Assembly: GCA_037367405.1 (NCBI GenBank)
Contig: JAZKJV010009329.1
Coordinates: 620,001 to 684,000, forward strand
DNA length: 64,000 nt
Source of the DNA: Ottelia alismoides
Taxonomy: Eukaryota; Streptophyta; Magnoliopsida; Alismatales; Hydrocharitaceae
Direction of reading: 5' to 3'
The notes below the pieces were generated by a model. The model had not been told where the DNA came from. It worked only from the letters and a program-made list of their open reading frames with translations, and ran no database searches. This document shows positions 47,815 to 60,308 of the stretch, piece after piece; the first letter of the stretch is position 1, and each line of letters opens with the position of its first letter. Made by a program: the position numbers and the translations under genes.

Positions 47815-48260
47815 AATTTTACAAACATTCTACAAACCTTTTCATAATTTTATACAAAAGATTTTTCAAACATTTTTCAAAATATTTTGCAAGGTTTTTA
47901 AAAAGTTTGTCAAACGTTTTTGCAAACTATTTTACAAATACTTTACAATTCATTTTACAAACAATTTTACAAACATGTTTTTACAACACATTTTGCTTTG
48001 AAACATTTTACAAATAGTTTGCACAGTATACTTAATTTCGATACAGAAAATAATTTTACAAATATTTCATAAATAAAACATTTTTACAAATGATTTTGCA
48101 AAGATTTGTACAAAAATAGTTTAACAAAGATTTGTACAAACATTTTTACAAACAGTTTACAAACAATTTTACAAAAGCTTTTTGCAATTATTTTACAAAA
48201 AAAATTACAAACATTTTTCAAAAGATTTTTGCAAATATTTTTTTAAAAGCATTTTTCAAA
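47815..48260 (-). repeat. Degenerate TTTGTAAAA repeats in F
   Basis: On the plus strand TTTTACAAA and ACAAACATTTTT recur at irregular spacing of about 12 to 25 bases for roughly 450 bp. D has the same type of sequence after its hairpin array. Confidence 0.65.
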
Positions 48261-48306
48261 ACCCTTTTCTATATAAGAATAATAATAGCCATATTATTAA
48301 TAAAAG

Positions 48307-48844
48307 TACGAGTTATGGTTGAAGTATATATACAATATATACGACACCCCCTATACTTAGCTTGAAATATATCCTCATATTGACCAAAAAGCTACAAAAG
48401 AAGACATAACTCATGCTAAGTATAGAAAAGTGAAAAGAATCATATACAATAATGACTCAAAGAATAGACAAAAATAATAGAAGTCGGTGACTCCCCCTAT
48501 ACTTAGGATTAAATAATCCTAAGTATAAAGATTGTACAAATGGGGAAAATCGAGGAAAAGAATGAACAAACTCAATGACTCGACTCATCCTCCCCTATAC
48601 GTAGGGTGAAAGATCCCTAAGTATAGAAAAATAATATCGACAAGTTGAAAGACAAGAGAGAGATTAGAAGAAATAAAAGAAAATAAAAACACAAAAAAGA
48701 CGGTATGAACAACATCACTTCCCCAATACTTAGGGTAAAGGATCCCTAAGTATAAGCAACAACATAAGTGATGGAACAAAATGAATATGAACAACTTGAA
48801 TCATTCACCCCTTTATACTTAGGATAAAGACATCCTAAGTATAA
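48307..48844 (-). repeat. Array of five hairpins with PPT-like G-runs, element F
   Basis: Plus-strand arm pairs: 48351-48361/48415-48425 (long hairpin), 48498-48510/48515-48527 (perfect 13 bp, 4-nt loop), 48595-48606/48615-48626, 48726-48735/48744-48753 and 48813-48825/48832-48844 (perfect 13 bp). On the minus strand the 3' arms of most run into G-runs. The third-arm CATAACTCG is present at 48309-48317 (complement). Confidence 0.88.
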
Positions 48845-49249
48845 CATAGACACATGTACATGAGGTAAACGATAAAACGGAAGAAGGAACAAATCAAGAT
48901 GAAACTCATATATAGAAAGTAGACATTATTGAGGCGACTCTCAACAAGCGTTAGAGTTTATGCCCCTAACTAGGCACAAATGCTAGGATCTGTAATGTGA
49001 ATGTCATGTTGTCGATGTCGTTTTGGTGTGAGAACAATAATGAGGTTAACAGTGTAAATTATGACAACCAAATAAGGAATCAGGCGGATGTCTACTACCA
49101 GGAAAATAGAGGTGCAAATAAAATCAGGTACCGATAACACAAAAGAAATCTTCAGCTTAGGATCAGAATAGATTGAAATGGTGAAGCCGAAGAAATAAAA
49201 TGCGGAGAAAGAAGGATCAGTCATGGAGTCCTCCACATTAATCACTGTC

Positions 49250-49687
49250 TCAAAGAGCATGAAAAATCAAGATCATGAGACTTGCTGATATATGATGCAT
49301 GTAATGTAGAGAAATCAGGTAAATCATAGAAAACTCATAGATTGGTTCATCCTCGCAAGAGTCGTTGAGGAGAGACAACTCAGACTCAGAAGAAAAATCA
49401 GAAGACTCGGTCTCGTGATCCGATAGATCGGATGTACATCTAGGAAATGAAACCGAGTACAAAGAACACATGACCCACAGATAACCCTCGGGAAGGTGGG
49501 AAAAATCTTGCTGATTCGAGGAATAGAATGAACGATCAGACTCGAATAATGGATTCTCGCTCGCAATTAGAGAAAAACCGTCTAATGGATCATAAATATA
49601 AGGCTCAAAGAAATCTAGGTCAAGATCAAAAAGATCATTGACCTGCCAGAGTGAAGTGACATGAGCTTGGGAAATGTTGGACAACAT
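49250..49687 (-). pseudogene. Acidic Gag-like ORF of element F
   Basis: 145 codons from ATG at 49687. The N-terminal half is acidic and aromatic (DLFDLDLDFFEP), followed by one copy of the repeat seen in D (LPEGYLWV, then DLSDHETESSDFSSESELSLLNDS). The C-terminus drifts into a hydrophobic tail, probably after a frameshift. It sits between leader and hairpin array as in D and B. No catalytic motif; function unknown. Confidence 0.45.
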
Positions 49688-49699
49688 CTGGCCCTCAGA

Positions 49700-51252
49700 G
49701 GAAGGGTGGGAGGGAGGGAAAACATGAGTGATTTTTTAGGCGATTGCTAACGATCTCGAGAAGATGAACGTATCAAACCCAACACCAAGTACATACAAAC
49801 ACAATGCAACCCTCAGATTCACCTACTCAACTCAGTGATCGCCATTAAAGATCGGTTGTTAATCTTGTCAATTTTAGGGTTAGGTTATCAAACAAAAGTT
49901 GTACAAACACATAGGAAGGCCTGGGATTGTGGCACTAATCTTTAGCGTATACATTTCAAATAAACTGTGAATACAATGAGAGGGTTGCTCTCCCCAAATC
50001 AAGGAATGAGTTTCTTACATTTGATTTTAAGGTCAATTGAAATTAGCAGTCCTGATTTTATATAATTGTCACTTTTTGATTTTTTTCAAGAAATCGAACT
50101 AATGAATTTTTCAATTTCCTTTTAATAATATGTGAGTGAAAACAATGTAGGAAATCAGAAAAGCCAATGCACGAGAAATTCAATGATGCATGCAGCAGAT
50201 AGAGGATGTGTACCTTGTCGCCAGCATTCTACATGTAGGGTGAGCTGCATAAAAATTAAAAGACAGAAAGTAAACTAACCTAAATGATGCATGTTAACTG
50301 TCCTAGCAGTAACTTCTATTAGCGGGCAAGAACCAATTAATTTGACTAAGTCCAAATTACACTCTACTCTATAGGTGCAGATATTCTTGTTTAGGACTTT
50401 GGACCTAATCGATTACCTGGCTCAAGCAAGTTAATAAAACCTACAACTAAGGGCTCAAGCACATAAAACCACGAGAAAAAAAAGAAAAAGAAGGCAGTGA
50501 AAACAAAACTGGTGAGGTCCCCCAAATTCACCAGCGCTTGGTAAAATAGTCCCCGTACACACAATGTATATAGTGTCCTTTTACAAGAATTTTTATTGTA
50601 TAAAATTCTAAAATAAATCAGCGATATCTATGCAAAGTGCTCCAAGTGATCAGTCTCCTCCAAATCGTCTCCTCCTCCTACGCTCTCCTGCAGCTCAATG
50701 AAGAATCAAGCGACCTCCGCTTTGCTTGGGTGCGTTGGCGCTCCTAAGAATGCTGCACTCGCTCTTCGGGCCCTCGTAAGAAAGAGGAAACACGAGATTG
50801 TGTAGGAGACACAGTTATAAAGATATAAGCAAAAATAATGTGAAAATAAATACTAGAAATATATACAAGCAACAAAGAGGTTTATATAAAGCAAAAAGAG
50901 AAGAGCAAGTAAATATGGATCTCAAATGAATTCCTAAGTCCGGTCTTGGGGAGCTTTCGATTTCTGACAAATCAGACCCTGTAAGCGTTGTATAAGCTCC
51001 CTCACAACTCGTGGTATTTAGTTTAAGTGATCGCTCCTCAACAAGATGCAGATCCACAATATTTATACACAAAAATATAGACAAATAAAAATGAAAGAAA
51101 CTATTAGAAATAATGTAGACAAAGAATGTATGACAATGATTATAAATAATAAATAAATATCGGAAAATATAGACAAAGATATGAAAAAGAAAAACAACTA
51201 TAAATAACCAAGAATAGTAGATCAAGAAAAACCTAACTACCCTCGCGGTGCC
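49700..51252 (-). other. 5' leader of element F
   Basis: On the minus strand it shares with B: GAGGGTAGTTAGG after the PBS, CACCCAAGC near 50728, a CTGGTGAATTTGGGGGACCTCACC block near 50520, AGGTCCAAA near 50400, TTTGGACTTAGTCAAA at 50341-50357 and the GGACTGCTAA / GGGGAGAGCAACCC block at about 49977-50054. The minus-strand frame at 50815-51225 is low-complexity and not called. Confidence 0.6.
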
Positions 51253-51270
51253 TCCCCGACAATGATGCCA
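51253..51270 (-). other. Primer-binding site of element F
   Basis: On the minus strand it reads TGGCATCATTGTCGGGGA, matching the tRNA-Asp complement at 14 of 18 positions. It is 3 bp from the LTR end at 51274. Confidence 0.82.
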
Positions 51271-53267
51271 TTTTGTTATGCGCTAAACTTCGGGTTTTTA
51301 TTTAAAAGAATTATTCACAAATAAAATTGTGGTCTTCACAACCCAAAGAAGCGTCAAACAAAAATTTATTCAATTTCAACCTAAAATAAATAGAGAAAAT
51401 GTAGCAAGAGAACTTTGCTATTTAATTTACATGTATAGCTAATGCGATCGAACTCATGGAGGCTACAAAAATCCCGAGGGTTATTCTATTAATTGAACAA
51501 GGAATCTCTATGCACACTATGCTTGGTTTTTGTAATATTTGAATTTAGTAATTTTATGGAATTTTTATTTTTTATTTAGTTATCTGATTTTTATTTTTTA
51601 TTTTTTTTTTATATTTTGCAATTTTTCTGAAAAACAATGATTTAAAGAAAAAAGTAAGGCATACACACTCGACCAAACTTTTTGTACTTTTCAAATATAT
51701 AAAAAATAGTCAGAAAATTAAATTAAAATTATTTTTGGTTTGTTGATATTTTTATGTTTTGTGATTTTTTTCATCTTTTCCAAAAAAAATTTAAACCTTT
51801 AAAAAAAATAAGGGAATTAAAAAATAGAATGCAATCCGAATTTTTTTGAATTTTTAAAATTGAAAATGAACTAAAAATGGATAAAATGTACAGTTACAAA
51901 ACTTTTTTGTATTTTCCAGAGAGGGGTTTTATGATTTTTTAGATTTTTAAATGACTTTTTTATGAATTTTAATGCTTTTGAATGTTTTATGATTTTTATG
52001 AGTAATTTAAATGCCGAAGTTATATAGAAATTAAAAGAAGTCAAAATAAGCAAACATGTGATTTTTAGAATTTTTGGAAAAAAAATTACATTTTTTACTG
52101 ATTTTTGGATGCAAAGAGGGACTTTTGGATTTGTTTTTGAATTCTAATAAATAATAAAAATGATGAAATGCAAAATACAATTTATGGGTGCAAGATGAAT
52201 GTAACGGGAAGCTAGATAATTTTTTTTGGAATTTTTAAAGGGGTTTTGATTACTTTTATTTAATTTTAAATATGCAACATAAATGCACACTCACAGGGTC
52301 ATATATGCAATTATTTGAAGTTAGCAGACTAAATGATAATGAATAAAAAATATGTAGGGTGAATATTGTCATTTATCCAAGAAACGCATGCAAAGGCATG
52401 TACGCTCCGCTGGAATGGACCTTTATGTAAATAAATTTAATGAAAAGACCCAAGAGTAACACAAAATATGCAGATATTGTTTGCAATTAACCCAAGAAAA
52501 CACTTGTTAGGAATGTGTGCAATTCAAATAGGGATGTAATTGTAAATAAAATAAGGTGCAGGATAAAAATGCAATTATTTAATTTATTACATGCAAACAC
52601 GTGCCCGGAAGGACTTATTTGAAATAAAATAAATGTTGAGGATCTGAGTGCAATTATACCCTTAAATGTACTTGGTAGCTTGAACGATGGTGATGCGCTG
52701 AAGCTTGGACCTGATGGTCGTGATTGACTTTGAAGTGAAGGGCATCGATCAGATCTGGAACTTCGATCTATGGTACAGCTTTGGGGGAAAATGAACGACC
52801 GAGATCTAAACTGGACGGTTGCTCGTGATCGTCCAGTGATGAAGGGACCTGGAGGAACTGGAAGCAGGTCTTCCCCGACGAACTTCGATCGACTACAGCT
52901 CGCTTGTCTTATATATGCACAACCTCAGCTTGGTCTCGAATGAAAGCTCCTGCAATCATGCATCATCTGATGGTGAAAGCGTGACTCAAGGATGCATTGT
53001 GAGGATCTAGAGGATGGAAGGTTAGAATCTCCAAGTGAACCTCCTCTCCGCAATTCATTGTTGTTGCTATGTCCATTGACCCTACAATAAAAAGCCTATG
53101 CTCGAAGAAAATTCTGGCCGAAGGATTAGGTCAAGAACATGGATGAAGGTGGATGGATGGGCATCTCTGGTGAAGTGTGGTTGGAGGAGAGAGTGGACTC
53201 CAGATCTGTGAGGATCTGAAGGTGGGCAGAGTGTGGACGACCTAGAGAAAGATATGGTGGACGTGTT

Positions 53268-55900
53268 TGTTGGACATGCGAGCCCACGACGAGCATTATG
53301 TAATAACTGTTATTGCGAATATCATTCCCTGATCTGAAATGAAGAATAATTAATTTGCATAATAGGTTCCTTAGTACAATTAAGTTTATGTACCATGGCT
53401 ATCTTGATGATCATACAGTTGTTGATTTAATTGTTGAATAATAGAGGTCGGTGCTTGGATGAATATCTAAAGAGCTAGATTGAAGTCCCATCAAGCACCG
53501 TCAAATGATTATTAAGAGATGATCTCTATCCTAAGAAGGAGATGGCAATCCTTTCTCTAAAGGTTGATATCTAACCGACCTCTTGATGCGTGTCCTTTGC
53601 ATAGGAATAAAGATTCGAAGGCGTCAGATAAGTTAGGTCAAAGAGTTGAGTTAACGAGATCGAGATAACCAAAGACCAATGTCGTATGTCGTTACAATAT
53701 AGGAATGCATCCTCAGACTGGAGACATATGTGTTACTATGTCTGAGTATTTACATTTGCCGGACCAATAGGTTAATGACCTAATCATGGTCTATACACCG
53801 GCGCGCTGGTTTGCAGACAAGGGCATATGAGTAACACGATCTCTCAAAGGGATCATAAAGGGTCATTTACTAAATTGGAAGACATGAGATCACTCATGAG
53901 ATATTGGGAAGGATCAAATTCCGTGCACGGTCGTCTCGCTTTGGAAGCTTGACTAAATTTGCAGGTTTGATACATGCTTTTGGAAAGTATATGATCAACA
54001 CCTGGATATGATATATTCTTTTGGAAAGTATATGATCGATACAAACTCCTAATAGTCAAATGAGAAACTTAATGATAGAACCCTGAAGTATACAGTGTAA
54101 AATTGATCTAATACTTCGGGTTTATTGTAGGTCGTCCAGTATGCAGGATGTACGGGTATTAGGAATACTTGAGGGTGATGTGATCATAAACGATTGTATA
54201 ACCATGACGCTTTCATTCCAAGGGAGTGATGAAACGGGTCTGGATTTTAGTGACTCCTCTCAGCAGAGAAGTGCTCTGATCTTGATCCAAATGTTGGACA
54301 TTAATCTTAATGTAATTCATATGCAACGAGAAGACAAGATTTACGGTCTTGATTTAATCAAGCATTTATGAGAGGTACACAAGATATGGATTTGAGATAT
54401 GATCTCAATATCTAAGTCACTATACGTGGAATGTATAATCGTCATGTCCTTATCTCCAAGTATCCGTGGAGAAAGTGCACTATCCTTGAAAGAGTTCAAG
54501 GATAATTTCACTATTGATATATGTATCCGAACATTGAGAAAATTGATAATTAAATGTAATTTAATTATCATGAATAATATGAATTTGATTCATATTGTAA
54601 GGAGAGATATCTAAGATAATTAACTGTGATTTAATTATCAAAGATGTGAATAATATGAATGTGATTCAGAATAGGGATTCATGGTGATTAAATGTGATTT
54701 AGTTATCATGGATATGAATAATACGGATAATATTATCTATATTAATCATATATATTATAAAATGTGATTTATAATATATAAGAGATTGCTATTTGCAAAT
54801 AACATTTACGATTTAAATGTTCATGTGAATTGAATTCACATTGGACAATTAATTTAAAATATAATTTACATTTTATTTTAGGTTGTGAATGTGATTCTCA
54901 AATTTCCAATGGCATGATTGCAATGTTCACAAAATAAATTGGATTTTTTTTGTGAAATAATTTGCAACAATTATTGTCGCAAAAGTTGGAGATTATCATG
55001 AAATATTGGATTCCATGATAATAGCAGAAGGAGTCCACCCTTCCATATTGGCGGGGTGGACCGCCACAACTTCTAAAAGGAGTTGGTGGTCGTCCACCCC
55101 ATTTATGGGAGGATGTCTCCCTCTTTCCTAATTATCTCCATGGATAATTGATTTATTTGAAATTAAATTTTATTGATTATTATTCAATATATTTAATTTA
55201 AATTAAATTAATTGTTGTTGTGTTTTTAACAACAAAATCATGGCCATTCGAAGAAACACAAATCAATCTCATCCATTGGATTTGTTTGCACATGGATTGG
55301 GATCCATGGACTCCCAAAGTACTATATATGAAGAGGCATCCTGTGCTCTTCAACATAACATCAAATGCCCTCTCTCTCTCTCATTTTATACACGCCATGT
55401 CTCTCTCTCTCTCTCTCATTTTGGTTGTCCACTATGGAGCCCTAGAGAGAGTCGCCATCATTGTCGCATCATCGTTATGTTGTTGGATCATTTTCTCGTG
55501 GATCTCTATCTCCTTCGGTGTGCCTCGCTCGTGAAGAAGACGTCTGATCTCGTGTGACAAGATCAGGAGATTTGTCGCTTGGATCATCAACATGGATTGC
55601 GAGGAGCACATGTTTCATCAATGCACTTGCAAGCATCTCTTCCGTTAGATCGGATTTGAGACAGGAGGTCTCTTCATTTAGAGTCTTGATCGCAACCATG
55701 CTTCAAGAGGTAAACCTAATACTTGTTTGTGGTTTAGATTAAATGATCCGAGAAGTGTTCTTGGATTATGTGATTTCATCAAATTAAAACAAATTTAAAT
55801 TCCATGCCTCGAGCACCTAGTGCGACTAGCCGCTCCCGATCCCATACGATGTGATCCTCATGCTTTCGTGATGTGCTTAAGGATCTTCCCATATCCTTCA
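53268..55900 (+). repeat. Solo LTR of family C (2633 bp)
   Basis: It begins TGTTGGACATG and ends ATATCCTTCA, flanked by GTGTT at 53263-53267 and 55901-55905. It is homologous to 6802-9323. TATA box CTATATATG at 55322-55330, then CT runs at 55371-55382 and 55400-55416. Overlapping frames at 55220-55557 are not conserved as protein. Confidence 0.94.
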
Positions 55901-56276
55901 GTGTTGGTGTAGTCGGAGTTGATTAGAGATGAACAGAACCCCTCCGATCTGGCGACCTGAGGTTGAAGGTGATCCGATTTTTTTAACCTAAAACATAAAT
56001 TAAATGCGAAATAAAATTGCAAAATTAAATATTAACTGTCTACGATTGCCTACATGTGAAAAAGAGGTGGAGATCGTCCTTGATCTGCTATGTTTGGCGG
56101 ATAGTCGGAACAAGGCGGAGAACTCTGACCGTATGGCCGGATCACGGTCATCAGGCCTCCTCGCGCACTCCTAGTTGTGGAGATGGAAGCCCTGTCATTG
56201 CTTCGACTCCAGAGATCAGCCTCGGGCACAAAGGAACCAAAAGAAAGGAACCACCTCATGGCAAAGGTAGAGGGGA

Positions 56277-56285
56277 CTTATATAG
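56277..56285 (-). promoter_or_regulatory. TATA box of F 5' LTR
   Basis: CTATATAAG on the minus strand, about 1.5 kb into the LTR, in the same relative place as in A. Confidence 0.55.
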
Positions 56286-56803
56286 GGATTGTACCGGTGA
56301 GTTTTGAATTTCAAAATGAGTGATGATTGAGGCATTATTGATGGAATGGTTAGGCTGACGAAGGAGACGAGTGAATGGGCGAGAATTAAGGAGAAGGGAG
56401 CGGGTGACGTTAGTGATTGACATGCGTGTGAAAAGGGGTGAAGAGCAGACGGAATTTGAGAAGTGAGGTGGACGATGGGGACTAACCAGTTGACCCGGGT
56501 CAATAGACCTGGGCTGGCCAATTAGAGGGCGCATGGGAAGCGGAGAAAATATACTAAACAACAAAAAAAATCAATAAAAAAGATTAAATAATCAATTAAA
56601 AATCAAAATAAATTTAAAAAATTAAATAATGTAAATAAAAAATGTTAAGAATAAATTAAGTTAATTTTAGTGATTTTTAATTCATTAAATAATGTATATA
56701 TAAGGGTGAAAATAAATAGAAAGGGTTATTTATAGATATGTATACCTATATATACAAGATTTTGATTTTTAGTTAATTATTTATACAAACATATCTAAGA
56801 TTT

Positions 56804-56835
<32 letters not shown>

Positions 56836-57781
56836 CAATATTTTACAAGAGTTTTAATGAGATTTTACTTGATTTTTATGAATTAATTTATTAGGTTAAT
56901 TAAGTAGGTTTAAGTATAATATATACATGGTGATACATATACAATATATACATGATTTTATTTTTCTTGATTTTTATTTTTTTTTTTGATTTTTATTTAT
57001 ATTTTATATGAGTTAAATATGATATTCACAATTAATTGGAAATACAATATTCACAAATATGCATAAAAAATAAATAATTAAATAATATACATATTGTATT
57101 TATGTATATTATACAATAGAACCCCAATCGGTCACATTTCACACCTTAACTCTTATTTTTATGAAATCACCTCTATTTTAAATATTATTTTATTTGGAGT
57201 ATAGTGAAAGTGAGTTTGATGAATTCGTAGTTTTTATGGAGAAGAAATTGATATGGAAAGTTGAGCTTTGTGGCTTTTTGAGAATGTTGTTATTTGCACA
57301 ATATATACAAATTTGTATTGAAATTATTTTTATTATTTACAAAAGAATTTTATTCACAATTTCCAAGAAGGAATTATTTTTATTTACAAAGAACTTGGTG
57401 ATAAATAAATTAATGAAAGAATGTGTATTATAGATAATATTGTACATGTGATGAATATACGAGCGATGAATGAATTTTTGGTTTTTTGGGGCCTTATCTC
57501 CCCCTACTTTATTCCTTGTCGATCAGGTCAAGTCTTGACCTTCTCTCACGGCCAGAGTCATCCTGTATCTATAACATATATACAGTTTTCTATTTTCTTT
57601 ATTTTTCTTTTAGTTTCTTTCTTTATTTATTTTAGGTTAAAATAGTGATAAATATAAAATATTTATACAAGAATTAGAGTTAGTGAAAGAATGAATTTAT
57701 TGCTATTTTACAGGTGTTTTATAAGGGATTTTAAGCTAAAATAAATGAATAAAGATGATGAAATGCAAATTCATCACTACC

Positions 57782-58857
57782 TTACTATTTTGAATATGTT
57801 TTTATTTGAATGTTAAGTTTATTATAAATGCAAACAGGTCCCTACAAGTTCAACATTTTTATTTTATGTGTATTTTCCATTATAAATATTTTTATTACTC
57901 CAAAATTTGTAGAAATTTTATTTGAGTACATGACATATTGCCTGATGACATATATTTTTCACATGGCAATTTAGATAATTTTCCTATTCATTAAAAATAT
58001 AAAAACACATATTTTTGATATTTCTAATTATATAAAATCACTTCTAACAATTCCAAAAAATATATTATGTATATTATATATTATAACTTATATCCAAAAT
58101 CACTAAAAATATAAAACAAAAACTCTAAAAATCACAAAAACCAAAAAAACCCTAATAAAAATAGTAAAAATTAAAGAGAAGTCCAAAAATATATTTTACT
58201 ATTTGTGAATTTTCTATATATTGTATAATATATTAATTTTGGACTTATTTATATTTATTAAATCTAAAACTATTTTAGTTAATTAAACTGTGCACTTTTT
58301 GTATATTTAATACTTTAAAAATACATCAGAATTCTATAAAAATATCAAAATAGAGAAAAATATAAAAAATACAAAAATATGTTATTTCTTGTATTTGGAG
58401 TGTTATTATGTATATTTAAAAATTTAAAACCTATATATACTATATACCATATCTATTTATATATAATATTTGATATCATTATTATTAAATATAAATATAT
58501 ATTTTTTTAATTTATAAATCAAAAAGAAATTTAAAAAATTACAAAATTTAAAAGAAAATAAAATTTAAAATTTAAAAAATTAAAACAATAAAAACCCATA
58601 AAATCATAATTAAAACCCCACATATAAAAGGCTAAAACAAAAATAATTATTAGTAATTAGCAATAATTATTGATAATTAAAGCAATCCACAATTTGCTCT
58701 GTGTGGTTTGACACTCTATAATCTTGTCCGATACACATATTTTATTGTGTTTAATAAAATAAATTTGAATCACATTTTGCATTTATTGCATATCTAGATT
58801 GTGGGTCTATTGTTGATTGATTGATTAGATCGGGTGTTGCGCATCGAGAGAGCATCC
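57782..58857 (+). repeat. Right LTR of family D, third part
   Basis: It resumes after the F TSD and aligns with the AT-rich end of the middle D LTR, including the final TTTGCTC...GAC block near 58692 (compare 40405). The end is approximate. Confidence 0.65.
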
Positions 58858-60144
58858 AATACAACGATTATCGGCTCTGACTTGTCTGACACCGCATGCC
58901 CTCCAAGACCGGACCTTGGTACCACATTTTGATCTCTTTCACCACTTACCTAGAACTTTGAAGAAGGTCGCGAGGTGGAGTAGAGCTTGGGCTGAGCCTC
59001 ATACGAGGGTCCAGTCGTCGCTTGACGTGCTCAGCCGAGGCACGAAGCTTAAACAACTGAGATGTCGTGCCATGGCCATTCTGGCCATGGGTCTCACCGG
59101 AGTTGAACCTCCATTGTAATGATTCAATTTTTCCTCGCCTTTCATGGGTAGGAGAAGAAAGCTAGGGTAAACCTCGCATGAAGGATGGACAGGAGGAGCG
59201 ATGGCTGGTGTGGAGAAGGTTTTGAGGAAAGGATTTCAGAGGTTCCAGGAGGTGTATCACGAGGTTTCAATAGCCGGTCCTCATCGCTCGTGAGGGTGAA
59301 CGTGGAGGCAGTGGTGACTGCATGGAAGCAGGTGATGTGGTCAACATCAAAGTGGTGGAATGGGGTGGAGAGAGGGTGTAAGGCAGTTGTGATAAAGTGG
59401 GAAAAAAGGGTGGTCTGAGAGGTGCGATGTGGGAGAGAGAAGGTGATGGAGGTGGAAGATGCACGTAGACCGTTGGATTATGCAATCCAACAATGGTGAA
59501 GGGACACATGTGTGCAGTTGAGATGAATCTGATTTGATAAGATCGGAGGGTTGTGAGAGAGGCGCAAAAGGAGGGCCCTGATGCGATCAGGGCAATCACA
59601 TCCTAGGTTGGGGATGAATTAGGTGTCAACAAATGAGTGGGAAATGCGGGTGGAGGTGGATGCGCCACATGGCCTAATAGGAATAAAAGAAAAGGTTAGT
59701 AAAATAAAAATAAATATGTTAAAAGCTTTAAATCAAAAGTATTGAACATGAAATTTGTATATCTTTTTGAGATCTACAAGTCTCATGTTTAACACAAAGC
59801 CAAAATAGGTCATTTATACATAGATATTTTTGTGAGTTTTTTTAGGAATTAAAATTACTTGTTTTAATTTTTTTTGATATGTATATATTTTTTGAATTTT
59901 AAGTTTCCATTTAATGTCAAAACAAATATCTAAAACATTAATTTAATTTTTATTTGATTTTTAGTAATAAATAAATGCATAAAATAATGGGAACAATAAT
60001 ATAATTATTTAAATACAATAATTGGGGTTAATTATATACATAGGGTTAGTTGTTAAAGTTAGTTAATTAGGGTTATATTTTATTAAATATTTAAGTATGA
60101 TGGATAATAGATAAGAGTTATGATGATAAATCTTGAATTTATCA
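58858..60144 (-). repeat. Partial LTR of family G, minus strand
   Basis: On the minus strand it begins TGATAAATT-CAA-GATTTATCA, the same terminal palindrome with a paired G-to-A / C-to-T change. A GC-richer block spans about 58900-59660, as in other LTRs of this group. Its inner end abuts D at about 58857 and is not resolved. The frame at 59267-59599 is in the GC block and not called. Confidence 0.6.
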
Positions 60145-60191
60145 GTGTAGGTGGTAGATCACCCTCTTCCACATTCATGCTAGACCCCCCC

Positions 60192-60308
60192 TCATATGCA
60201 GATCTTGCCAACCTCTCCCTCGAGTACAAGATGCCTTTGTTGTACATCTTGTAGCATTTCCATCATCGCGGCGAACTGCTGTGCGATTTGGTCTCTACGA
60301 AGTGGCAT
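60192..60308 (-). pseudogene. Gag N-terminal fragment of a further retroelement (H)
   Basis: 38 codons from ATG at 60306-60308: MPLRRDQIAQQFAAMMEMLQ then a continuing amphipathic stretch to GEVGKICI and TGA. The start and the Gln/Met-rich helix resemble the N-terminus of Ty3/Gypsy Gag proteins. One frame over, an acidic stretch (NVEEGDLPP) continues to the joint with G at 60145, so a frameshift is likely. Confidence 0.4.

Larger units (their letters stand above)
45971..57776 (-). mobile_element. Element F: non-autonomous LTR retrotransposon, minus strand
   Basis: Both outer ends are intact (TG...CA) and flanked by CTACC (45966-45970 and 57777-57781). The minus-strand order is: 5' LTR (57776 to 51274, with a C solo LTR inside), PBS, leader, acidic Gag-like ORF, hairpin array, TTTGTAAA repeats and a truncated 3' LTR. 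No RT, RNase H or integrase was seen. Confidence 0.92.
51274..57776 (-). repeat. 5' LTR of element F (about 3.86 kb) interrupted by C solo LTR
   Basis: On the minus strand it begins TGATGAATT-TGC-ATTTCATCA, carries AGGTCAA-GAC-TTGACCT (57525-57541) and GAATAAAGTAGGGGGAGATA (57495-57514), and a TATA box CTATATAAG (56277-56285). It continues past the C solo LTR (53268-55900) to 51274. GC-richer blocks at 52700-53230 and 56060-56500 belong to it. Confidence 0.9.

Noticed and set aside
47815..48260. Centromere-like satellite
   Set aside because: The repeat unit is short and irregular and there is no long monomer of about 150-180 bp.
50815..51225. 136-codon minus-strand frame, hydrophobic, considered as an env-like membrane protein
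   Set aside because: It lies in the leader next to the PBS, is F/I/Y-rich from AT content and has no counterpart in B.
59267..59599. 110-codon minus-strand frame, Pro/Ser-rich
   Set aside because: It sits in the GC-richer block of LTR G with no recognisable domain.
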